The notes beneath the pieces were generated by a model that did no database searches, was not told where the DNA came from, and worked only from the letters and a program-made list of their open reading frames with translations. A stretch of 40,459 bases of DNA from an uncultured Clostridia bacterium (lineage in GTDB: Bacteria > Bacillota > Clostridia > Christensenellales > UBA1242): the NCBI GenBank assembly GCA_944349765.1, contig CALVNN010000006.1, positions 1-40,459 on the forward strand, read 5' to 3'. This document shows, piece by piece, positions 30,201 through 37,219 of the stretch. A program made the position numbers and the translations under genes. Position 1 is the first letter of the stretch, and each line of letters starts with the position of its first letter.

Positions 30201-31792
30201 TGATTACTTTCTATTAATTGCATCAAATCCACCTTATCGGCAACATTGAGCTTAAATATGTGATTACCATCACTGAGTTCTATTTCGCCAGATTGATACA
30301 CGGTATCAGTTTCTGCTTCAATATCCTTATACTCATAAGAGCTAGCACCATTTACCGCATTGACTATTATTGTATCATTTGTGTGTGAAACGCTTGTAGG
30401 AGCAGGAAGTTTCACAGCATTAAATACATTCTCATCACTAGTCCAATTACTATTTATCGTGGTGGTGCCATTACCATTAGCTCGAAGCTTGATAGCATAA
30501 TCCCCAGCTGGTGCGTCACTTGGCAAACTGTAATTAACACCTACTTCAAGGTCGCTGACCTCACCATTCACATCTATAGAATAAGACACAGCATTATTGC
30601 TACCGCTAAAGGTCAAGGCATTATTTTCTATTTGCATATTATTTGGAGTAGCTAGTTTTGTAAAAGTTACTTTTACGTTATTCTCACTATCATAACCACT
30701 TGTAGTATTATTTACCGCTATTACACTAGCACTTACTTCGCCGGCTGGTATCTCTAGTATATTATTTAAACCTATATAAGTATTAACGCCGGCACTCTTT
30801 TGAACTTTTTCATCGCCAACTTCAAATACAGCTATATACTCTACAGCTCCAGCGACCTCATTCCAATACAAAGCACTGTCACGAATGCTTAATTCGCTTA
30901 TAGCGTCAAGCTTAACTATACTTATAGCATCACTAGGCAAACTAGGATACAAGGTCTTATCAGTATTTGTATCAGGGACAGCCTCAACGGTAACTGAATA
31001 ATTTCCTGCCACATCAAAATCTACTGTAGCACTCGTATCTGTAATATCTGTGATAAATACCTCACCATTTACACGGATAGTGTAACTTAAAGCATCCGTC
31101 ACACTTGACCAGCTGACTGTATTACCCGTTCTTACTATGTCGGTAGGTGCATTCAATCTTTTGACCGTTATACTCGAACTAAAAGCACTATCATGTATCA
31201 CATCACTTGTACCTACAGCTTTAACTGCCACTTCATTTACCACACCTGACTCAAAAGCATCAAAATATGTATTACCTGTTATAGGTTGCTCTACGCCATT
31301 TAGACTAACTATATAACCAGATGGCGAATAGGTGTAGGAACCATTCGTGTAAGTTACTGGTTGCCACTCTACCCTTCTAGTGAGCGTATTATAAGTCAGA
31401 CCACTAGGTGCATCAAGTGTAACCTCTTCTGGAAATACCCTAACTGTAATATCAGCCGTCTTAGAGGTGTCTTGACGACTCATAGCGGTAACAACTGACT
31501 CACCAGGATTTAATCCCATTATGGTATCTCCGCTTACACGCTCTAGTATGTAGTCTCGACCATTATTATTAACGGTCGCTCCGTCGTCAGTGTAATACAA
31601 GGCCTGATTGCTTGCATTTGATGGTATTACGCTAGCATCAAGCTTGTACATCTCGCCGACAACTATCTCTATATACTCTTTATCCCAAACTACGCTTTCT
31701 ACATTAATTGATTTGCTACAGCTACAACCAAATGTAACAAAAGCCACCACACAAAGTAGAAAACTTACTATAATTTTTTTAGATGCTCCCAC
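21257..31792 (-). CDS. Giant Fn3-repeat surface lipoprotein with GLUG-like C-terminus
   Basis: The protein has 3511 residues. It starts at GTG (31792) with AAGGAG 7 bases upstream. The signal peptide ends VTFGC (C23, a slightly weak lipobox), so it is probably lipid-anchored. Residues ~28-125 are a BIG2-type Ig-like domain (VGEMYKLDASVIPSNA; GESVVTAMS). From ~126 to ~3076 I count about 32 divergent repeats of 75-140 residues with the pattern 'L.AP..V......L.W..V..A..Y.V.I.G......T.Y.L......G.Y.I.V.A.GD......S..S......KL', Fn3-like. The last ~435 residues contain GNGSVTDPYQISTAEQFGRM and many 'GG(L/I)VGY..../NCYN.G' units, a GLUG-like beta-helix. No LPXTG anchor is seen. It probably acts as an adhesin or glycan-binding stalk (inference). 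It has its own promoter (31859-31887) and shares a terminator with nrdG. Confidence 0.9.
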   Translation of the reverse strand: MGASKKIIVSFLLCVVAFVTFGCSCSKSINVESVVWDKEYIEIVVGEMYKLDASVIPSNASNQALYYTDDGATVNNNGRDYILERVSGDTIMGLNPGESVVTAMSRQDTSKTADITVRVFPEEVTLDAPSGLTYNTLTRRVEWQPVTYTNGSYTYSPSGYIVSLNGVEQPITGNTYFDAFESGVVNEVAVKAVGTSDVIHDSAFSSSITVKRLNAPTDIVRTGNTVSWSSVTDALSYTIRVNGEVFITDITDTSATVDFDVAGNYSVTVEAVPDTNTDKTLYPSLPSDAISIVKLDAISELSIRDSALYWNEVAGAVEYIAVFEVGDEKVQKSAGVNTYIGLNNILEIPAGEVSASVIAVNNTTSGYDSENNVKVTFTKLATPNNMQIENNALTFSGSNNAVSYSIDVNGEVSDLEVGVNYSLPSDAPAGDYAIKLRANGNGTTTINSNWTSDENVFNAVKLPAPTSVSHTNDTIIVNAVNGASSYEYKDIEAETDTVYQSGEIELSDGNHIFKLNVADKVDLMQLIESNHFTLAVKAKGANGGNYFDSDYSEATTSFYKLLPPVNFSYSSVGEGYQFTWSLANGILIGKPAELVNSVSKGQRPDGNNVLQNYFHYLFTFTDSEGNELYTRLVGVEADETLSLDELTNVGGGTIYIAIALVGNDNDVITSSYSLALEGRRMYEPQNVVVNGTTLEFTTEGDYDDSRYVAVLVGEDDTETILGTTTEKYFDLESFVVNEEPFDFVSGTEYDLKLYTVGTPQENSPYYTSRFTYITVERLSSPVITRNGNYVEWNKVENASGYEVWIDGAKVDAIIENEGDTYRSFIDSAEGEHNIIVYAISDLENNTYIKSKASNTLTITRLLVEGLSIDNNILSWNKVLDDASYTLNVLNPESGEVVKTHTTNELSYDIRDFHLEGGVYNIAVIANHNDFVSSSDKTIIGFNVLKAPSIIYETQPTNSIISWQAVSNAVGYKLAIQYLVGEEIVTDYTNVIKATTFDLSDKQVAGGVVTKITISAIGDGKINIDSIYYDIENPLDFTKLSTPTNIDGNVNDEIYTLSWDAIEGAKYEIYLDGSKFGEADTNSFGVMLSTFDKARDYIFNVRAVSSDNSKPSSSMSDDFVVTKYSETTGLTVSDNKLTWDYTNNAQYTVRIYEGENKVVEEIVSTDNFDLTVLESGVYKAVVVTEGNGKTTISGTATEIDNIEVLGGTNGLKLDAQNKYLTWTATTNENGYVVIYTQGQTTIRQSASENYAVIPLDVTEGEWTVAVKVAGDGELKVESPISNTITINKLPSVTNVSFNKDTLTFAQVEDYDNYQILIIIDGETNTYDFVYDVNGIELTFDASGEYEIGVITVGDYVQNVSSNPAIVSNILKLDTTERFYIQNNILHWSEVNNATGYVVMLNDQEYSVSTNQFDLTTLGLDKGTYSVKVKAVSTEVNVLDSDFVSLESDITVLGVVSNVAISNNSTITFVTTDVGDASGYIIIYTGTGENVYSDEFDTSDTITINTELTSDTYTLTVVAKGNGEYIVNGKASSGVTITKPEAPNQVTHKSQNIAVTASEGYDNYIIKITYEDNDTFVEVSSPDLSTLYDFTGVGDYTVSVAIKGDSTTYINSDYSEAITVTRLAPVSGLQVVNNTITFDANPLVTFNEFEYEIVFVGTTTKTYTTKLAQFTISDELLADTFEIRVRCLAGDETRYLPSTYESVENIVKLEAPVISDELVNNKIVWTASQVGIVGYEVKVVIGDTTELVTITDVNTREFELTDKYVAGEYTISVRALGDGISFVRSNFSNEKVVQKLVAPVALVEKLTNDSTSDYAIKWDAVANATGYNVIIAGNVVYTSQTYISIDELEYTQDGLNSAKVIAVGDTEQYVNSNNSNEVTFNITDGDASNIRLSGGKLVWEDVYGAVLYVLDINGVKVNVGDVTEYSLGTEFQAGDYKVSLKAYMNSQSGTSNVLVNSSYSDAVSGYKLARPSSPDIIQGFFKLSEVTYKQPAESGDGSEGEEGGGIVIIEPKYFEYEYGNARNYISVDITDEVYSTMYSIQSNKVNTKANFRYRAVGDDLNFTSDWSDAVSPTVGVQLASPTNVSMSNGLLTWDKVDHASGYYVIGSYSYVDEEGEMQVEQLQVITQTTSYLKPFAELLQDTTIMVNVVVVAYGDSYYTNSMNSAVKTITYLSAPNNFKTDKGVLTWEGGVNAYEVTIDNAIVKTINGASSYEFLTESIGKHDIKVKALGDGGFIVDSGYSDNQTIYKLSAPEVGDYDTFLDQGKLHWCTSKDFATGLNQSIINANRPLGNVRVYAYYNGVIESDDTTGEELTEEEIEALRTNIIEFFNVGQFDNTNEYFMMLLNEYFDSLGSGSYTFKIANMGNSVSLTDGVGYITSNYSAEFNVEILKVTDDIYIEDGVLHWNNMDNNNGYELFVDQGSDNILKVVELARNNNSYDLNELQLAPDTYAIYVRTKGDSTIYLTSNTSKKVTTTILNVPTSGEFPFTIIDGKISWNAVSGASGYYVEVVNTENSEVFRYDNVEFENNDGVITYRLPESLGAGTYNLRIKALGDGVEYLDSEFGEYGLVEKLSTLTRIGNTLGKLQWEISYFDTNKPVDKYEIDLVGVNNNEHYTFIVSRSNGDFITDNEYCYYELNNEVLQGTYNITIRAVGDVVISDTSERLLYASSSASYAIQATRLSAPTEVYVDGGIIKWNYTGSGHTGFYLVINGVTYEDNLITVQQSEFRDEISSDKHNLAVKVVGNTVPYNENGTRLLTSSAIGSELIIEKLNEVQGIMIYNGVIYFDPVENATEYEVVAKFGDSTITARTSAYDTSFGKYYFELIGDNYPQGEYESISVRAIGDSHYVNSKFREFEYTFESVTYTNVFKLNTPRQVEIIIDESEYLNLRWQAVEYNFNDSNIVTTKYRIKLVGDGDYIRYYEFEVDDSNVVDGIVGSTHYQINLNELLSNLLTGSYRISLQALPLPYAEDSYNALSSEYTSEIQITKPDTPSNLVFDTSLRAFTWDEPAIASGISLEYEVFYMYRASISATPTLGKTVVDSPIFYPAELGIYNIAVRAIVSNSLASSYIGANDYEPYLIIRRDGSTAQEELYNFDQIDIIDGRYYIGDTEFSIVNMINGVSGTHDLFAGGNGSVTDPYQISTAEQFGRMSFYYTSNFYFVQMNDINFADGFYSVGTREKPFSGTYDGGNYSIYNINATVNDENFGLFKATSGATIQNIRLSNSTLSVNRLERTNVGFIVGYATSTRVVNCDVTNSNINVGYASSNSISYYIGGLVGYATGSGSLIQDCYNASNIVRTNNSTSLIMYSGGIVGYITTTNDTGLGIVNCGNAGSITGTLVGGLSGYVNSVISNSYNLGTVYGTYADNMEPNAGGLAGRILSTSGVRYIVNNSYNIGSVTSRAKINGNSYAGGLAGRANCYVYNFYNAGEVLATSVGTSSSGSQINGWLIGSASDTITISNVYTTVTTLANPIGSGNYSGMFEVITMSSLGANVSEKLGDAFVYSATYGRVILAIELN
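22570..31420 (-). repeat. About 32 tandem Fn3-like protein repeats
   Basis: Repeat boundaries are marked by L-x-A/T-P at the start and a T-x-x-K-L or T-K/T-R end, usually every 80-100 codons. Landmarks common to most units are L.W in the first strand, an A..Y core and a V.A.GD or V.A.G motif near the end. Units are diverged at protein level and not visibly identical in DNA, so they are old. Boundaries were read by eye and are approximate. Confidence 0.75.
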
Positions 31793-31808
31793 AATAAAAC
31801 TCCTTACA

Positions 31809-31865
31809 GTAAACTATTTAAAAACTGCAAACAACAAATATTTACAATTAACAAAAATAGTTTAC
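31809..31865 (-). promoter_or_regulatory. Inverted repeat in the leader of the giant lipoprotein gene
   Basis: GTAAACTATTT (31809-31819) and AAATAGTTTAC (31855-31865) are perfect 11-bp inverted arms 35 bases apart. The distal arm covers the predicted -10 of the gene. It could be a paired operator or, if transcription starts further upstream, an RNA hairpin. Confidence 0.4.
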
Positions 31866-31887
31866 CACTTTTGACACAATTTAACAA
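31859..31887 (-). promoter_or_regulatory. Predicted promoter of the giant Fn3 lipoprotein
   Basis: On the minus strand TTGTTA (31887-31882) and TAAACT (31864-31859) are separated by 17 bases, with an extended TGG before the -10. It leaves a leader of about 60 bases. Confidence 0.45.
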
Positions 31888-31965
31888 CTAAATTAAGGCA
31901 AATTTTTTAAATTTACGACACAAAAAATAAGTCAATCATTCTAAATAATATTTTTTTGATTTTAG

Positions 31966-32002
31966 CAAAAAAAATCCCTTTATTATTGCAATAAAGAGAT
32001 TT
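31966..32002 (-). terminator. Terminator of the MBG lipoprotein gene
   Basis: On the minus strand AAATCTCTTTATT (32002-31990) pairs with AATAAAGGGATTT (31984-31972), with one wobble, over a 5-base loop, followed by a T run at 31974-31966. Confidence 0.8.
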
Positions 32003-32015
32003 CGTTTTTTACTTA

Positions 32016-35000
32016 TTAAACTGTATCATTAGACTCATCTAGGATAAATAATACAGGTGTCATTAGGCTAGTGTCTACAGCGCCCTCTGCAAGGATAATT
32101 AAAGTACATATTCCGTCAACAAATGTTAAGGTCATTGTAACTGTCTTATTATTTTCTACAGTTGGAGCAATCAACGTTTGATCTTCTTGTAAGATTTGAT
32201 AACTTAAATCCTCATACATTTGGCTCCAAGTAATGGTCACATCTACCGTTGTATCTGTATCACCCATACCAAGGTCGTCTCTTGTAACATATATTGCCAC
32301 ACCTTGACTATGATAACTAAAATCACCAAAATCCATTAAATTATTAGGGTCTAATTTTAGTAAACAAGAGTAATCTGTATCGTCAATTTGGCTATTGTTA
32401 TTTGAATCAAATGTAAAAGTCATTGGATAGACAATTTCAGGGGCTTCAGCCACAACTAAATAGACATGATACTCACCCATCTCGTCATTTTTCAATACTA
32501 GTTCCACATATTCAGCCCCTACAATACCGGTGATAGTTCCCTCCACATCGGTAACAAGTGGTAATGTCAAATTGGTTAAACTGGTAACCTTAGTACCATC
32601 GCTTAGATACAAATATTCTTCATAAATTGATGTACCAGTAATGGTTATACTAGTAGTGTCGCTATCCAACTTATTACCAAAATATCCACGAATAATCCCG
32701 TTTGCCATATCAAATTCAACATTACCTGAAGGCATACCATTACTACTCATTTCTAGATACAGATTTTTGTCATTGTATGATATATCAAATATTGTTAAAG
32801 TCGGATCTACTGTAGCATAAATAGTAATCATCCTCGTAGTTTTGTTATCTGAAGCTATAATCTTTATAACATAAACTCCGCTTTCATCTATCTCAAAAGA
32901 ATAATATGAATTATCAATTAATGCACCGTCTTTGTAATATTCTGCTCTAGCATAAGAATCTTCAAGTTGTACATTAATATAGCCTGACAATAAAACATCT
33001 AAAGTTATTTCATTATCAATAATTTGACTAGATATGTTTTCATCAGTATCAAAATCACTGAAATTTAAAACTGCATTTGTATTGTTGGATACGCTATCAT
33101 AGGTTTGTATGTATGATTTGAAAGTGTAGTTTTGAGTACCTGTCGTTAAAGTGTATTCTAACCAGCAAAGTGTATAGTCTGAATTGAACACGATTTCACT
33201 AGATACAACACTTACACCGCTTTGAGTTATTATAGATATATCATCTGATGTAACTCTTACTAGATATGGCAAATTGTAAGAGCCCATACTCTGTCTAAAG
33301 TCTAGGGAGAATTTTACCTCGCCATAATATTCTGGTAATGTAATAGTTATATCTTCGATGTAATCAGTTATATTAACACTAGTATAATTTGCTATGATGG
33401 TATCCGTTAGGGTATACAACTCACCATTAATAGTCACGCTATATACAGTGTTTACTATATTCTCGCCTTCATTAAGCGTAAGTGATTGTTGACCGTTTAA
33501 TGTCAAACTTTGATTTGTGAATTTATTTGTATCTTGATAAGTCTGACTAATGGTAGGTTCGTTTGTCAAAAGTATTGATATACTTTCAGCCCCCATAAAG
33601 GTCATGCCGTCAATATAGTACATAGTATATTTTACATCTAATTTGCATTCAAAAATTTTAACATTATTTTGATACACAACTAGTGTAAAATCATCATTTT
33701 TAGCATTTTTAAAGTCGGTTACTTCGCTATTTTGGCTGTCAAAAATCTTGTATGTACAATCTTGATATTTTTCTGTAAATTGGATATCTAAAGAAGTTAT
33801 AAAGCCACTTGGCCTAATTTCATATTCATTATTATTATAGTATGGTACAAGATTGGAATCATATTCTTCAGACGTATAGTTTACCACAAATTCTTCAATA
33901 GGGTTAAACGCTACAAAGCTTACATTTAAGATTGCAACCAAGCTGCCATATTCACTAGCTTCATCTTTAACATGAATAGATAAATACCCCCCAACTTCAT
34001 CTGATGACAACGTTAGTGTATTTTGAGTCAATTTTTTAGTGCTACTTGAAGAAGTATTATAATACACTTCATATGTGCTAAGATAGCTCTGATCAAAGCT
34101 TAAAGTAATCTCATCCTCATTTAAATCTAGATTATACTCGTAAAAATAATCAACTTCAACAACATCAATTTGTGTCCCATTAATGTTTATGATATCAATA
34201 GTTGCTACCTTTATATTCAAATCAATTATTGTATCATTGTATACACTATCTCTTACACAAATATTTAGAGAAGATGAGATATCTGAAAATGTATAACTAA
34301 AATCATTGGTAACAATTTCTTCCTGACCATTGTATGTTGTTACATACAGTGTCACAATATCAGTATAATTACTATTGAAGCTAATATTAATCGTGCTACC
34401 TACTGAAACAGCTTTTGTATTTAACAATTCGTTTATAGTAACATTTTGATTGTTTAGCGTTATATTATCAAAGAATGGATATGAACAAACAATCTCAAAC
34501 TCGAATGCTACACTATCATCAAATCTCGAATAGATATAAATTGTTGTATCCTCTACGATAATTCCGTCGTTATATGACACAGAGAAATAATCAACATATT
34601 TTTCATATAGTACGACATGTATCTCAGTACCATAAGCTACTGTCGGAATTGATGCTAATTCTTCTATAGTATAATTATTTTCACCAAGCGTCACATATTG
34701 TATTGGGTTAAAGTTGTAATTCACTGCAATAGTCTTTGAATATATAGTATTTTCACCTTGTTTTACTTCAAAAATACAAGATTCGATACCGAAATTAAGC
34801 GTTATGCTATTTTGCTGAGAACCATTGATAAACATTGAATATCCAGCACCTAAAGAGAAAGCTAGTGTACTACCGACATTTACTTTTGTTAAAGCATTAA
34901 AGGCATCAAAATCTAATGTATTAGTATCTAAAGATATACTTAAAAACGGGTTAGAAACAATGTACCATTTATAAGTCTTAGCTCCTTGTGAGTCATCAGC

Positions 35001-36917
35001 CCACTTGCAATTTATACTATCTTTTAAGCTAATCTCAAAAGTATATTCACCCTCCTCGACTCTCTCAAGAGCGCCTGTTACTGATAAATAAGTCTCATCA
35101 ATATTTACATTAGGAGATTTCACCTCACCATCATAAATAAAATTCTCACTTATATAATTTGGTACAGCAATGTTTCTTTTTGCAATAGTAAACATTGCTT
35201 CGTTACTCTCGACATATTTATAATTCCCACTACCGTACATTATACCTTTAACATAATATGTTCCAGCGTTAGTTGGTACTTGTTGATAACTACCACCACC
35301 ATAACTTGCCCTGTATACATATATTATGGTATCTACTGCCGTTAGCCCTTGTGGAGCATTAGGTGTATCACCATATGTCCAACCTTCTATCGTTAATGTA
35401 CCCTGTATCCCTTCTGAAGACTTGTTAATAGTCCAAGATAAATTTTCTACATTATTATTTGTAAGATTATAATTTGAAGTATCATAATCAAAAGTCACTG
35501 AGGCTGTATAATTGCCTGCATTTATTTTTACATTATCAGTGTAATTCGCAGTCACACTAGTTGGTAAATTATTTAAAATTACAGTTTTTTCTTCGCCATC
35601 ATATGTAAAAGGTTCTGTGTAATTCCAATTTACACTACTCATATCAATCGTAGCTTTTGATATTACCCAAGTTATAGCTACATCAGTATTATCTGAGCCT
35701 TGCCAAATATAATTAGCTTTGTCTAGTAAGGCAACTGTTATGGTGTAACCTGTTTCGTTTGCATTAGTTTGTTTGTTGCCAGTTACACTCATAATAGAAG
35801 CGTCAAAATCATTTAATACAGCCGTTTGTTCCTCGCCAGTGTAGGTATACGTACCAGTTAGCGTAGGCTTTTGCACGCTCTTAGGTGAAACTTCTATGGT
35901 CACATTTACCCTAATCACCTTATATCTATCTGTATCATTTGGGGTAAATATGGCAACAAATTGATTGCTACCTACATTACCAACCGTTGTGGTAGTAGCT
36001 AGCTCCCAAGCCCAAGTACCATTAGTCTCAGTAGGCAAAATTATATCATTAAGCGTGTCGCCATAGGTAGCAGTTTTGGCACCTATTTGAGTATAGGTCG
36101 GAGTCAATTTTTCTACAGCTATTGTCAAAGATATGTTTTCTAAAATATTGTAATTATTAGTATCAGCTGGCGTAAAACTAGCAAAATGTGTACGCTCACC
36201 CTCATCTCCAACCAAATCATCAGGATTGTTCCAAGTGAATCCTTGTGGCAATTCCACGCTGGATAGTGAATCGCCAACATTAGCCTCTAAATCAGTCGGC
36301 AATACGTAGGTCGGATTTGCCTTGTTGATAGACCAATTTAAATTTGTAATGTCGTTATTTTTTAACTCATAATTAACATCATCATATTCAAAGGTCACTG
36401 ATGCGGTATATTCGCCAGCGTTCGTCTTTACGTTATCTGTATAATTTGCTGTAATACCATTTGGTAGGTTATTTAGTAAAACGGTTTTTGCTTCACCATC
36501 ATATGTAAAGGCTTCGGAATATACCCAATCAACATTTGCCATATCTATAGTCTTTTTGTTAACGACCAGCTTAATTTGAACTGCATCGTATTCGCCATAA
36601 GTGACTGACAAGTTATACCCTTCAGCGTTGGCATTTATCGTCTGAGGCAAGCCTGTTATTGTATACCCGTTATCGTCATTTAAAATAACCTTTTGTGTAT
36701 CATCACTATAATTTTCCTTAACGGTAATAAGCTCTGTCCAATCTAGCTCATCCCCATATGTAATAGTCACGACATTATTTTCACTGGACACGACTGTATC
36801 TCCTATGTATACGTCAAATCCAGTCGCCTTAGGCTTACAACAAGCACTAAGACATATTGCACTCGCAAAAATAATTGTAAAAGCACAAAGTAGGTTTAAA
36901 ATCTTTTTACTTTTCAT
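32016..36917 (-). CDS. Large MBG/Ig-like-repeat surface lipoprotein
   Basis: The protein has 1633 residues. The signal peptide ends with lipobox LSAC (C26); a second Cys follows. Residues ~120-500 hold MBG-like domains: repeated FTYDGE.KTV.LNNLP, ANYTDNVK.NAG.YTASVTF.YD, with intervening TYTYTGEEQTAVLNDF and 'W..NKA.PTY' units. Residues 123-199 and 423-499 are a close internal duplication. The remaining ~1100 residues are beta-rich, Asn/Ser/Thr-rich and poor in recognisable motifs, with repeated stretches of the type 'I.LN.......N.......VGSTI.ISF...Y'. No anchor other than the lipid is seen. GGAGG lies four bases before the ATG. It is probably a partner of the giant Fn3 lipoprotein downstream on the same strand, although a terminator separates them. 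Confidence 0.88.
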   Translation of the reverse strand: MKSKKILNLLCAFTIIFASAICLSACCKPKATGFDVYIGDTVVSSENNVVTITYGDELDWTELITVKENYSDDTQKVILNDDNGYTITGLPQTINANAEGYNLSVTYGEYDAVQIKLVVNKKTIDMANVDWVYSEAFTYDGEAKTVLLNNLPNGITANYTDNVKTNAGEYTASVTFEYDDVNYELKNNDITNLNWSINKANPTYVLPTDLEANVGDSLSSVELPQGFTWNNPDDLVGDEGERTHFASFTPADTNNYNILENISLTIAVEKLTPTYTQIGAKTATYGDTLNDIILPTETNGTWAWELATTTTVGNVGSNQFVAIFTPNDTDRYKVIRVNVTIEVSPKSVQKPTLTGTYTYTGEEQTAVLNDFDASIMSVTGNKQTNANETGYTITVALLDKANYIWQGSDNTDVAITWVISKATIDMSSVNWNYTEPFTYDGEEKTVILNNLPTSVTANYTDNVKINAGNYTASVTFDYDTSNYNLTNNNVENLSWTINKSSEGIQGTLTIEGWTYGDTPNAPQGLTAVDTIIYVYRASYGGGSYQQVPTNAGTYYVKGIMYGSGNYKYVESNEAMFTIAKRNIAVPNYISENFIYDGEVKSPNVNIDETYLSVTGALERVEEGEYTFEISLKDSINCKWADDSQGAKTYKWYIVSNPFLSISLDTNTLDFDAFNALTKVNVGSTLAFSLGAGYSMFINGSQQNSITLNFGIESCIFEVKQGENTIYSKTIAVNYNFNPIQYVTLGENNYTIEELASIPTVAYGTEIHVVLYEKYVDYFSVSYNDGIIVEDTTIYIYSRFDDSVAFEFEIVCSYPFFDNITLNNQNVTINELLNTKAVSVGSTINISFNSNYTDIVTLYVTTYNGQEEIVTNDFSYTFSDISSSLNICVRDSVYNDTIIDLNIKVATIDIININGTQIDVVEVDYFYEYNLDLNEDEITLSFDQSYLSTYEVYYNTSSSSTKKLTQNTLTLSSDEVGGYLSIHVKDEASEYGSLVAILNVSFVAFNPIEEFVVNYTSEEYDSNLVPYYNNNEYEIRPSGFITSLDIQFTEKYQDCTYKIFDSQNSEVTDFKNAKNDDFTLVVYQNNVKIFECKLDVKYTMYYIDGMTFMGAESISILLTNEPTISQTYQDTNKFTNQSLTLNGQQSLTLNEGENIVNTVYSVTINGELYTLTDTIIANYTSVNITDYIEDITITLPEYYGEVKFSLDFRQSMGSYNLPYLVRVTSDDISIITQSGVSVVSSEIVFNSDYTLCWLEYTLTTGTQNYTFKSYIQTYDSVSNNTNAVLNFSDFDTDENISSQIIDNEITLDVLLSGYINVQLEDSYARAEYYKDGALIDNSYYSFEIDESGVYVIKIIASDNKTTRMITIYATVDPTLTIFDISYNDKNLYLEMSSNGMPSGNVEFDMANGIIRGYFGNKLDSDTTSITITGTSIYEEYLYLSDGTKVTSLTNLTLPLVTDVEGTITGIVGAEYVELVLKNDEMGEYHVYLVVAEAPEIVYPMTFTFDSNNNSQIDDTDYSCLLKLDPNNLMDFGDFSYHSQGVAIYVTRDDLGMGDTDTTVDVTITWSQMYEDLSYQILQEDQTLIAPTVENNKTVTMTLTFVDGICTLIILAEGAVDTSLMTPVLFILDESNDTV
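35421..35651 (-). repeat. Internal MBG repeat, second copy (residues 423-499)
   Basis: It encodes a unit starting TIDMSSVNWNYTEPFTYDGE and matches 36321-36551, with most residues identical over 77 positions and the same length and register. Confidence 0.8.
36321..36551 (-). repeat. Internal MBG repeat, first copy (residues 123-199)
   Basis: It encodes a unit starting TIDMANVDWVYSEAFTYDGE and is the partner of 35421-35651. The two copies are separated by 223 residues of different MBG-like sequence. Confidence 0.8.
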
Positions 36918-37086
36918 AAATCCTCCTTTTTGTTATACACACATGAGTTACAAAATGTTAAGTATCATATAACTAATTATAATATAACATATTATTATGC
37001 AATTAACAACAAAAAAACACCACTTTCAAAAAAAGTAGATGTTTTTTTATTATTTAAGCAAAACTCTAATTTTAAATTATAAAAAG

Positions 37087-37114
37087 TTTTCCACAATTTA
37101 TCCACTTTTACACA
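37087..37114 (+). other. Cluster of DnaA-box-like 9-mers
   Basis: TTTTCCACA (37087-37095), TTATCCACT (37098-37106) and TTTTACACA (37106-37114) lie in the same direction within 28 bases. The first two differ from TTATCCACA at one position each and the third at two. The flanking sequence is AT-rich. Confidence 0.45.
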
Positions 37115-37138
37115 GTGCAAAACTTTTGTAGGTAAAAT

Positions 37139-37154
37139 TGTTCCGCGTGAAACA
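37139..37154 (+). other. parS-like site upstream of rsmG
   Basis: TGTTCCGCGTGAAACA differs from the parS sequence TGTTCCACGTGAAACA at one central position (A to G). It matches the reverse complement of the sites downstream of parB with that single change. Confidence 0.65.
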
Positions 37155-37219
37155 TTTTTTTTGCTTAAGCACCACGAAAAACTCTTGCTTTTTGTTGTAC
37201 TTTGTTATATTATAATAGT

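Larger units (their letters stand above)
36918..37219. other. AT-rich intergenic region before rsmG (candidate origin region)
   Basis: It separates the divergent MBG lipoprotein and rsmG genes. It contains a very AT-rich stretch (36960-37085), an imperfect hairpin (37013-37048), three DnaA-box-like 9-mers (37087-37114), a parS-like site (37139-37154) and a TATAAT next to the rsmG start. A minus-strand TATAAT at 36981-36976 with TTGCAT 15 bases upstream may serve the lipoprotein gene. Confidence 0.5.

Noticed and set aside
22570..31420. CRISPR or DNA-level tandem array in the giant gene
   Set aside because: The repetition is at protein level, with unit lengths of 75-140 codons and diverged DNA. 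There are no identical short repeats with spacers.
37013..37048. Hairpin AAAAAACA...TGTTTTTT between divergent genes as a terminator
   Set aside because: It has mismatches and a bulge, and no gene on either strand ends there. It is more likely simple AT-rich origin sequence.
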